A stretch of DNA of 64,000 nucleotides from Branchiostoma floridae (Eukaryota > Chordata > Leptocardii > Amphioxiformes > Branchiostomatidae): positions 20,471,498-20,535,497 of the forward strand of contig NC_049984.1 of the NCBI RefSeq assembly GCF_000003815.2, in the 5' to 3' direction. Positions 12,801 through 24,800 of the stretch are shown here, in pieces. The notes under the pieces are model-generated. The model was given only the letters and a program-made list of their open reading frames with translations. It was not told the origin of the DNA and did no database searches. Every line of letters begins with the position of its first letter. Positions within the stretch are counted from its first letter, which is position 1. Position numbers and translations under genes: made by a program.

Positions 12801-15800
12801 GTGACTGGGACAGAAAATTCAGCTGTCTTTTGTAATAAAACTAGCAATGAGGATGAGACATGTGCATTCTTTTTTTGTACAACACATCCCAAGATTAAAA
12901 TACCAAGACCACTTGTCCTCGAAATAAACAGTGTTGCATTGTTTTTTACTTTAGCTTAGGCCATGTTGATTTGATTATATGGATGACATCCTTCGGGAAC
13001 TCCAAAACTGATGCGAGCNNNNNNNNNNNNNNNNNNNNNNNNNNNNNNNNNNNNNNNNNNNNNNNNNNNNNNNNNNNNNNNNNNNNNNNNNNNNNNNNNN
13101 NNNNNNNNNNNNNNNNNNCTTCAGTATGAAATCTAAGTGGTTAGGAAGGTTGAACAAAGGACTAAAGACACATAGTATGGTATACCAACAGTTAAGTATA
13201 GGGACCAGCACATCGTACGAGTGCAAAACTTTTTTTTCCTTCTTGGACCGATCCGAAAAAACAGGCCTGAAAAAAAATCAGTGGAACGGGTTTCACCAAT
13301 TAAAAAATGGACACACTATGTAGGCAGGCATTTGGGGTCTTACCGGGCCAAGAAGGCAACAAGAGCGTCGAGTAGAGTTTATAGTCATTTGTACCAAGTT
13401 TCTACAGTCAAAGGTACAGAGACAGCCTTGATTACATCGAGATGGGATCTTAAAACGCCAGTGGGCGTCGGATAATCCACCAAACAGTTTTCTTTGTAGC
13501 AAATGACGAATTAACATTGTTTTGAGTATTGCCAATTCTCAAGTTTCCACAGACAGCCAGGTCCAGGTTCAGGTCCGGACTGCTTTGCACAATTTACTGT
13601 GTGGTCGAAAACTTTTCTTTTTTGGAAACGGCCGAAAATTGATGCGAGCGCGGATGTCATCCATATAATCAAATCAACATGGCCTTAAGGGAAAGTATAT
13701 GTCGCAGGTAAATTTGTGTATCTGTTTTCGAAGAAAAATTTGTCCAGGACTGGTGATACTAAATGTCCGGTAATGCTAGTTTAACAGCTAAAGAGTTAGT
13801 GAGGCCTAGTTANNNNNNNNNNNNNNNNNNNNNNNNNNNNNNNNNNNNNNNNNNNNNNNNNNNNNNNNNNNNNNNNNNNNNNNNNNNNNNNNNNNNNNNN
13901 NNNNNNNNNNNNCGTGATATTTGTTATGTGAGCTGACCACTGGAGCGATGGGTCTAGAGTGATGCCCAAATATTGAAAAGTGTTAACTTGCTCATAAATG
14001 TTAACACCGTCTGTGATCTGAACTGTTGTCCCAACATGTCTCAGCTTCTGAGGAACCCGAATAGCATAGACTTTGTCTTGTCATGATGGAGAGAAAGTCT
14101 ATTATCAATTAACCAGTCTGACACTCTCTTCATATCCTGGGAAACTGCCTCTTCACACTCTTTCATCGTGCCCGCCGAGTAATAGATTGCGGTGTCGTCT
14201 GCATACAGGTGTATTTTGCATTTTCCTAGAACCTGTGGCATGTCGTTGACATATAAACAAAACAGCAAGGGACCAAGTACGCTCCCCTGTGGTACCCCGC
14301 AGGTGACTGCAGCCATCTCTGAACATTGACTTTGCAGACTAGTGCATTGAGAGCGACCAGAGAGGTATGATGTAAACCATTTAGTTGCATCCCTATCAAA
14401 ACCCAGTTTCTTGAGCTTACTCAACAGAATGGCATGATTCACAGTGTCAAAAGCTTTGCGTAAGTCTAGGAAGAGAGCAACTGTGACCTGGCAACTATTA
14501 ATGGCCGACCTAATGTCCTCCACAATCTTCAAAACTGCAGAGGCAGTACTGTGGTTTCTCCGAAACCCACTTTGGTATACCGTGAGAAGGTTGTTCTGGG
14601 CCATGTAGCGTGATACTTGGTTTCCAACGAGTTTTTCCAACACTTTGGATGTTACACTCAGTACAGAGACAGGACGGTAGTTGGCCACATTAGTTCGATT
14701 TCCGGACTTGTAAATGGGTGTGATCTTTGCCGTCTTCCAGTCACTAGGGACTTCTCCCGTGGCAAGTGATAGGTTAAAAATGTGTGTCAGTGGTCTGACA
14801 ATGACAGGGGCGGAGTCCTTAAGCAGTTTTGAGGGGATATTGTCCAGCCCAGTGGCCTTCTTTGCTTTCAATCTGAGAAGTTCACTTAGCACTGTCGATT
14901 CGTCAACTGACTCAAAGCTGAACTCTGTACTAGGCTCCGGTATGTGTCGGAGAGGATCTTTCTGGGAGGTTGGCATACTATCGGCAAGGCTTGTAGCACA
15001 AGTTGCGAAGTAGCTATTGAACTCTTGAGACATTTCGCTGGGGTCCGATATATTGGTACCGTCAGGTCTCGCCAAGTTCTGAACTTGACACTTCCCTTTG
15101 GATTTCCCTGTGAAGGCGTTAATAATTTTCCACATGAGGCTTTGATCTCCTTTCGCTTCTGTCACAGCTTCAGCAAAGTGGATTTTCTTTGCCTTTCTGA
15201 CTGCTGATGTTGTCTGGTTCCTTATCACCCGGTAGACCTCCCAGTCTTTTCCCTCCTTGGTTTTGATTGCTTTGCGTCTAGCTGCGTCGCGTCGCCCCAT
15301 CATGTTTTTTACCCTGTCCGTCATCCAAGGAGCAACAGTGTTGTTATCCCTCACTCTCCTCTTGCACAGCGGAGCGAATTTGTCAGCTACATTCAGGAAA
15401 ATATCCTTAAAAGCATCCCAAGCATCCGTTACATCAGTGCAGTCTAATACTGTATCCCAGTGAACTGACTTGAGTCCATCAATAAAAGATTGTTGGGTGT
15501 ACTGCTTGTAAGACCTGTATTCACACCAGCGTGTACCGCATGCCTCTCTTCCTGCTTGTGCACAGGCCAGGATAAGGTTGTGGTCCGACGGTCCCCATGC
15601 CACACTTGCACTTGATCTGAAGCGGTCTGGGTTTGTTACAAACATATTGTCAATACACAATTCTGTGGACTCTGTTATGCGGGTGGGTTGAAGTATGATA
15701 GGTACTAACTGGTACAATCCCATTAGGAATTCCACAGATGACAACGCTTGGGTTGATTTTAACAAGTCTGAATTGAAGTCCCCCATGATTATGACATCTG

Positions 15801-18800
15801 CATTTTCTTCTTCAGCAGTTGCGTTGAGTTTGTGTACAAGTCCTTCTGCAGAGTCTCTAAAATTCAGAGCCAGCGTTGGGTGGGCGGTAGATGCAAGCCA
15901 ACAGAGTTTTACGGGCCTTGTTTGGCTTGATGTCCACACAGCAAACCTCGACGTCCGCCTGCTCAAGATCATGTCGACGCTGGGCTGGAATAGTCTGTTT
16001 GACATATACACCCACACCCCCGCCATGCCGGTCCCTGTCTTTCCTGTACAAGGTGTATCCGCAAACCTCCACGAGAGTGTCTGGAATGGTGTCACTTAAG
16101 CGAGTTTCAGTTAGCCCTAGTACATGTATACGGGTATTCTTCAGGAGTAACTGCTGGATCTCATGTAGATGTCGCGAGAGAGAGACCACATTGTAGAAGG
16201 CGTACACCAGGCCCTTTCTCCAGTGAGGCAGTCCATCTACAACTGGGCCAGGGTTTGGGGCAATATCTCCAGCCAGCAGTAGTGTGGTACAAACAAGAAT
16301 GTTAACAGTTTGCCTACGCCTGTCTGTACAAGTAGTTGACGGTGCAAGAGACCTTACTCCGAGCAGACCAGGGTTGAGTTTTACGAGGTTGGGAGACTGA
16401 GTAATCCATGCTCCTGACTCTGCGTTTACAATGCTAGTACTCTTATCCCATTTAGGGAGAACAACTGGCCGTGGTAACACCGCTAACAGTAGTATACTAG
16501 CAAGTAATGTCACAGGAAGACCAAGGGTTACTGCCCCCTTCACAACACGACAAACTCCTTTCACAGCTAGCATGGTCTAGTTAGTGCTACTTGCGATTAT
16601 ACAGGAAAACAATAACAAATACACGGTAGTTCAAAGCGTATTGCACAATTATTTCTACAGCTACTGCATACGGTGCTAATTTAATTAACGTTACAGCTTG
16701 AAGTTCGGCAGGGTTCTTTGACTAATTTGCATACCACTCTTACGAACAAGAACAAATAATACAGCTAAATTTAGTCTACGGTTCACAGTAAATCAGAACG
16801 ATGTGACATCGTCTCATATCGCATCACAAGTGAAAAGCAAAACTAGCTGAACCTTGCACGGGCATGGAGCGGCGCTGTCTGAGGCGCAAACCTCCACCGA
16901 CAGAAAACGGGTGGATCCCGGTCTGAGGACTGTTTCCTCTCAAATGTTTGTTGAATCAGACACATTATTGTGAAAAAAAATGAAATGGCACTGGCACTTT
17001 ACTTTGGAAGAACTATATTGGATTTCTATATTATGTGCAATAGGTCACGTATTGTGTATATTAGTAATAGACCATTTGAAGTGGTCAGTAACATTGATAC
17101 TGTTAAGGAAGGAATACGATAAACCAAACATGCAGTCTAATAGAACACAATCAATTATTATCAAAGTTTGGTTTTATTAACCAAAATTAGGCCTTACATT
17201 CCCTTATAGTCTGGCTTGGTCTTTTAAGATAATATACAATATGTACATATGTAGAGTATTGAAAATGCAAACACCAATGTGTCAAAACATCAATTGTGCT
17301 GCTATTTTCAGTTCTAACTTGCCAAGGTCTATGATATACTATACTAGTGAAACATTAATTTGTAAGTATATACCATGCAGTGCATTGCAAAGCAGGAATA
17401 TCTTTTAACTGGTACATTTGTATACGAATACACATCATTTGCCACTAGCTAACTATGTATTCTACAATTCCTCATTGATTATACAAATTAGTTAATGATT
17501 TGTATTGATGTTCCTTTCATACCAAGTTACCATTAATTTCCAGTTATTTGGCACAATTGAAATATAAATTTTCCTCATTCATTATGCAAATCAAGTTTGC
17601 ATAATGAAACATACCATAACATACATTTGTAGGACTTCATCAAAGTTATGTCAAAAGTCATGAAAATTCATGCATTCCTTAACTATTCTCTTCCAAAGTG
17701 TCCAACTGAAACTCCCTAGGCTTGCAGTTCCATAATAAGCTGCTAGAAAGCCCAAACTTATGGCACTTTTTCCCGACCACTTTTATCACCCAAAAATTGT
17801 AGCCATAGCAACACAAGATATCAAAACCAGACAATTTGCTTCGGTGCCACTGGGGCCTGCAATCTAATTATTATTTTTTTTCCTTTGACAACCCCTTAGC
17901 TTCATGTAACATACCAAATATCAAAAAGATCATAAAGTTTTGCTGTTCACTGACAGACAGACACACCTAGAACATAACCTTCTTTGCATACAATGTACGG
18001 GAAACCTTTTTTTGTACATGTAGGTAATTAATACCCATTTTGTGTTGTAGTCAGCTTGTATACAAAGCTAAGCACAAGACAGAAGAATCTATCTGTCTGG
18101 TTTCAGGCATGTCAGAATCCTCGTAAAGAAAAAATCATTACTTGCAGTACCAAACTAGACTAGTAATTACCTACATGTACGTCAGAAGGTTATATTACAG
18201 GCAGTGTCTTTCTCTGTGTGTTTCTGTTGGTCAATGGGAACAGCTCAGTGGTTTGGTTTTAGTTGATACTTGTGTACATTGTGACAAAAATTGGACATGA
18301 TGAGATTTGGGGCTCCACGCATGCAGCAGCACATGTTCTATAGTCACAATGTTTGGTGGAAGCAAGGTGCACAGGGATAAGTACACCTTTTTCCCCCAAC
18401 AGTGGCATTTTTTTTTAGATTTAGATAGGATGGGTTGATATTTTCATCATGGGGAAATGCCACAATAGCCTTCATTATGAAGATAAATCTTAATAATTTC
18501 AACAACTTCTGTTATTTTGTTGTAGAAGATAATCAATTCAACTGGTATGATTAATATGCAAATGATAACATAATATGGCTCAATGTTGCAATTGATATAG
18601 TAATTGTTCACGTTGCCTCCATGTCATGTGTTGTATGTGCTCCGTGTCATGTGGTGTATGTGCTCCATGTCATGTGGTGTATGTGCTCCATGTCATGTGG
18701 TGTATGTGCTCCATGTCATGTGGTGTATGTGCTCTATGTCATGTGGTGTATGTGCTCCATATCATGTGGTGTATGTGCTCCATGTCATGTGGTGTATGTG

Positions 18801-21800
18801 CTCCATGTCATGTGGTGTATGTGCTCCATGTCATGTGGTGTATGTGCTCCATGTCATGTGGTGTATGTGCTCCATGTCATGTGGTGTATGTGCTCCATGT
18901 CATGTGGTGTATGTGCTCCATGTCATGTGGTGTATGTGCTCCATGTAATGTGGTGTATGTGCTCCATGTAATGTGGTGTATGTGCTCCATGTAATGTGGT
19001 GTATGTGCTCCATGTAATGTGGTGTATGTGCTCCAGGTAATGTGGGGTATGTGCTCCATGTCATGTGGTGTATGTGCTCCATGTCATGTGGTGTATGTGC
19101 TCCATGTCATGTGGTGTATGTGCTCCATGTCATGTGGTGTATGTGCTCCATGTCATGTGGTGTATGTGCTCCATGTAATGTGGTGTATGTGCTCCATGTA
19201 ATGTGGTGTATGTGCTCCATGTAATGTGGTGTATGTGCTCCATGTAATGTGGTGTATGTGCTCCATGTCATGTGGTGTATGTGCTCCATGTAATGTGGTG
19301 TATGTGCTCCATGTAATGTGGTGTATGTGCTCCATGTAATGTGGTGTATGTGCTCCATGTAATGTGGTGTATGTGCTCCATGTCATGTGGTGTATGTGCT
19401 CCATGTAATGTGGTATATGTGCTCCATGTAATGTGGTGTATGTGCTGACTGTCCCCAGGATGAGAAGGAGAGGTTACAACAGGAGGTCACAGCTGAATGT
19501 GAAGACATGCACCAGCGTTGGAAGGTACTGACATGTTTTTACATAATATTATAGATGCTCCAATCACTTTAGTTAGAAGAAAATGTCTGAGCTATATAAG
19601 GATTTAGGGATTTTAGGGTTGAACATGCTACTCCACTCTTTTTCTATAAGCCACGAAGGACGGTGCATTAACTCAGTATTCAATTAACTCAGAGGCTTTT
19701 ACCCAGTATCTGTGTCAAATTGCAAAACTTACTTTTTTTGTTCTATTAGCTGGTTGTTTCATCAAGATTAGTACTGATGAATAATGAATAAGTTACACTA
19801 TCATTTTGCATGTAACCTAGATTTGAGTATTTTTGTCATTGTTTCTAAGTATGGCATTTCTTGCTGTCCTTCCTGCTCCCTCAGACAGCAGTGTGGAAGA
19901 GGAGGATGAGGATGACATGGATTTCTACAATGAGTGCATGCTGCGGGTGAGTCAAGCCAGTAACTGTCAGTGATCAGCACCATAGTGAAATATACATTTT
20001 GTGTTATTGCACTCAAACTTAAATTCAACATATAATTATTATAATACTGTGTAACATTTACAGTATCAATTTTGATACAAAGTTGCTTTGCCCACTGCAT
20101 CAAAACCAAGCTAAGAAAAGGTGTTTAGCAATCCACAAATTGATCTCAATTTGGTAGATTGCTGGATGTTTGAGTTCTTTTTACAAACCAAAAACAAATA
20201 AAGCTATGTCTGAGGGAACACATTGAGCTGAAGCACTGATTGTCTTCCAGGGAAAGTCCATGTCCTTGTCTGCGTTCTACCGTATTGCACGGAATGTCTT
20301 GAACACCTGTTTCCGGAAGGAGCCAACCACACAGGAGGTTGAGGTGGGTCCTTGGTTCTCAATAATCATGAAGAGTGTCACTCATACCATTCATCAACCT
20401 TTTATGCAATGCAAGACTTGGTACATGTACCCTAACTTGGACTTTTGTATTTTTTGCTCTTCTCTCTGTTGCTTCGCATACCCAGTAAGCCAACTCATGG
20501 CGTAAGGTGCTACGTTTGTATACTAAGAGTACAAGCTGCATATTTGGACTGGTTCTATTTGATCCAATCACACGGAAAGGACAACTCCTCTTTTTGATTA
20601 GTAGTGTGTTGTTTTACATGCTTGAGGTGTGGCTCTCCTTGTATATGGAACCTCCTCCGAGAGGACAAAAACAGACAGACCCAAGACAATACACAATTTT
20701 CATGGAGGTAATAATACCTCAGTTTTCAGGGATATAATGAAGAGTTGTTGTCATGAATGGAAACCGCTTAGACCAGTACTGAGTCTTATCATGTAGCTGT
20801 AGGAAACAATCCATGCACTTGTTTTCTATGCTGCCTCAATGGTTGAGGATGTCACCATTTAACTTGCATTTCCTTGACAAGACAGTAGAGTTCTTTGTCA
20901 GTCTGGAGTCTACATGTATGTCACTGATCTTTGACCACATTCACACTCAGAAAAACGATTCGGATAAAACATTTATCCGAATAAAAAAATTCTATCCTAT
21001 CCAAAATTGCGTTCACACTCGTCTTCGGCAATCCGATTAGTGCGCCCTCAGTCTTATCCGAATGAAACATTAGGTTGAGGTCAAAGGGTAGCGTCATTTC
21101 TTACAGCTCAAAATGCGGGAATCCACCAACTTTTGATGTTGTTATTCCTCTGGAGAATGTTCTGTAGTCGTAGAAGGGAACGTAATGGACGGTCTTTGAT
21201 CGCGAGAAGGTTTCACCGACAGTCTTCTGCATATTGGGCTATAGTACAGCTAAAATGTACGCCACCAGAGCGGCAGACAGAACGATCTGGGAGCGGGAGC
21301 GAAGCCATGATTGGTGGAACAACATTGTGCTTTGAACATTTTCAGAGTCGGACTGGCAGAAAAACTTCTGATTGAGCAAACTCACCTTTGATAAGTTGCA
21401 TCCTATCCACTTAAAGTGAATCCTATCCACTTGCGCGTTCACACTGCCGAATCGTACGAATCGAGACTCCCCGCGGCGCAGTTTTATCCACTTCCCGGAG
21501 TTCTATCTACCTCCCCGAGGTGGATCGCGAGGGATTCAAATCGATGAAATCCAAGTGATTTGGGAGCGTTCATACTGCTAAGTTTTATTCGGATCGGGTA
21601 GTTTTATTCGGATAACATGTTTTATTCGAATCGTTTTTCTGAGTGTGAATGGGGTCTAAGAGTGTGCAACTAGATAATGTTAATACATTTGTACTTATTT
21701 TTTTTGCAGCATGAGTACTGGAAACTCGTGGATGAGAGGCTGATTCACACTGCAGTCCACACAGCAATAGTGGATACAAAATCACTTGGAAGGTAAACAT

Positions 21801-24800
21801 TTCATAGTATAGTGCATGATTCACCTTTCCTGATGTCTCCTCCAGTGACCAAATGTATATGTTACAGTAAAGATTGCAATCAGACAGAATTAGCAATCCT
21901 ACATTTAACCAGCCTGCAAATGGGGTCTCTGCAACGATTCAGGGAAATTTGAGATCACAAGCAATTCTGGTAATATGGGTGATTCCACTGAATTTGGGTG
22001 ATTCCACTGACTTGGAGTACCTTTCCTTTAACTTCCACTGGTAGAGTCTCTCATTCTGCTAGATTGCAATCTCTACAAATCTGAACATATCTTGAAACAC
22101 AACAGAGAATGTTTATTGAGAATGTTGGTCTGTTCATGATATGTCCTTGCTCAAGTCCATGGTACTCCAAGGACACCTTAGGCCCCAGGCTAGGTGAGGT
22201 GAGGTTGTGTAGACCCGTGTCAGATCAGTCTCAGCTGGTAGTGAACAATCCAACAGCAAAACCTTGTTGTGAAGGTGACCCAGTCAGTCTTAGTGATGAT
22301 TATTTGCAATTTTTAACAATGTTACTCAACAGAAACTGCAGGAAGGATTTCCAGTTCCTTCAGAACTGCCTACTTTTACAGTTGTTTGTTCATCGTTTAA
22401 ACCGTCCAGGTGCCAGTAACTTGTGTTGATTTGAAACTAGAGCAGGCCTAGGTGCCTATACATGTAACTGTTATTATTGATAGGGTTTATCTGCTAGTAC
22501 TCACTAATGGACACTGGCACTTGAAGTGTAAAAAGATCATTGGTTGTGGTAACAATGTGCTTTTGATTAATGATCGTACAATAATTTAGTATTTGAATGT
22601 ACATTTTGCGCAAGCTGAAAAGTTTCCTATAGGATGGGGCCCTTTGTTTCTATGTACAAATGTACATGTAGTAAACAACACATTTAGTTTGCCCATGAAA
22701 CAGCCTGACGGGTGAGAGTATTTGACTCTGTCTGAGCTGCCCTTTTCTCCTCACATGTACATGTATACTGTACATGTATATTTGACTACTGTAGTGATAA
22801 TCTGAAGGATATTAGTCCAGCAAATTTTTCTGTCTTGGGTACAGATGATGATGGGTATAGATTTAATTGCTAAACGTCAAACTTTTAACCACTATAGATA
22901 TTTAGGTATGGTTATTTACAGTGCTGTACTCAAATTGACATTGAACAATATATCATAATTATACATTGTACACTGTCAGGTATTTAATGCCAGTGGGCAG
23001 TGACATCTGAGAAGCCTATTATAAAACCTTTTAAGAATTCACTGATTTCTTTCACCTTGCTTGCAAGTGACACATTTGGTGTTGTGGAGGCTGAAGAGAG
23101 TTTCCTCACAGCGTATCTGTCTACTTTCCTAAAGTTTAGTGATATAATTGTAATATACACACAGTCAGTAATACATTGTATCTCCTGTCCTTTTTCCACA
23201 ATGCAGTGGCTTCCCCATTCACAGGCAAGATAGTTTTGCCAAGTAAGTCAGGATTTTTTCTGTTTTCAGATGTGCTTCAATTTGCATATTGCTTTCTTTT
23301 TGTAAAACCAATGCTTTCAGCTTGAATATAGTGGTTAGATCAGTGGTGCTCTCCAGCTGCCAATTCTTGACTGTGATTGGCCTTTGACCAGCTACATGCA
23401 TGGCATTGTCTTTGTAAAATACCATTCATGCATGTGTGCCCACTTATTGTATGTAAAGGTTTAAACTGAATTTGATACAGTATTATATGTTAAAAAGCTG
23501 TAAAATTCTTAAATTACTATGTGCTTTTACATTCAGGATGCAGATTACCTTCAAACATACATGTATACCTGTACATGACTATTCTTCTGCATGTATCAGT
23601 ATCACTAACAGGCTTGCTGATTTTATTGCTGCTAATACATGTAGATACAGTACTGCTTGACCAAATGTATAATAGTTAACAATTGTGTGTGTACAAAATA
23701 TGGGACACCAAGCCTTGAGACCAAAGCCTTGTCAGTAGAATGTTTCAGTCCACACATGTGGAACAGGGTGAGCTGCATGGAATGTACAGCTGCCCTGATT
23801 GTATATTGACTACATGATTTACAATCAATGAGTCTAAAGCTGTAACATCACTAACCAATAATTTTTACTTGACTGCTATCATGATACAGAGAGCATTCAG
23901 CAGGTACCACAGTTGTAGGCAGAAATTTATCATTTCTAAAGATCCCAAATTGGCTTTACATGAGCACACATATTAGAAAGGAGAGCACCAGCCTGAGGTT
24001 ACATCAATCAAAGCTTTAGTTAGATGTTGTTTTCTGATGTACATATCAGTAGTCATGGCTGCATGTCCAAGTCTGTGATGTTGTATGAAGTGATGTCATG
24101 TCATGAGTAGGTACGGAAACTGAGGAAACTTCAGGAAACAGCTTTAGTACACTACACAGTATCATCTTCATCAGCCCATGGGGTATTGGACAGCTGCTGC
24201 ACGACTGGAGTCCACATTATTTGCTGTGGCTTTGCCCAGGTTTTTCTGTGTTGAGCCATCATGAAGGTTCCTGTAGTTTCCACAAAAGAATATAAAAATG
24301 TTTGGAATGTGTACATCATCATTCACATGTATATGGTCCAGGAAATACAGTCATGTCCAGGCTAGGTTTGAGACATAACGGAGCATCTGGTCATGAACAG
24401 GTTTGATATGTACACATGGAGGTGCAGTAACCCTGCTCTCTAGAGTAAGGGGGCACATGGTCAGGACATAGGGACACAGTGCCCTCTTTAAACAAAGAAT
24501 TGTAATGTAAACATTATTGATATAGCGACGATTGTATCTTGCTGAGCTACAGCCGTGGCGCGTTGACACACCTGATCACCTAAGCAACGTGCAGTCCAGA
24601 CAGTACTTGGATGAAAGACCACCAAGGAAGACTGGATGTTGTAGCCGGGTCATACCAAAAACTCTTGAAAATGGTACATACTACTTTCTCTACTAAGAGC
24701 AAGAGTATGGAAGCTTCACTACCAGTGGACTAGCCCCCTGCTAGTGTGACCTCAGGGCTTTGAAGCGGAGATGGGTGCCGGGCCTACGCATCACAATGTG

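Larger units (their letters stand above)
13913..16575 (-). mobile_element. CR1/L2-like non-LTR retrotransposon, antisense to JARID2, inactive
   Basis: The minus-strand element encodes an apurinic-type endonuclease followed by a reverse transcriptase. Endonuclease motifs: LTETRL (metal-binding Glu), [15 protein letters not shown] and PSDHNLI. RT motifs: [34 protein letters not shown] and [11 protein letters not shown]. It is split by one frameshift near 15860-15890 inside the endonuclease and another near 14062 after the RT, and its 3' end is lost in the gap at 13912. The order and motifs fit the CR1/L2 group. Sequence from 16576 to about 16960 may be its 5' leader but is not diagnostic. Confidence 0.9.

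Noticed and set aside
14714-15463. Plus-strand frames of 68-99 codons within the LINE
   Set aside because: Shadows of the minus-strand reverse transcriptase and endonuclease sequence.
18604-19404. Open frames of 60-122 codons on both strands ([14 protein letters not shown] and [13 protein letters not shown] repeats)
   Set aside because: Produced by a 23-bp satellite unit that lacks stops; every frame is open and no independent coding signal exists.
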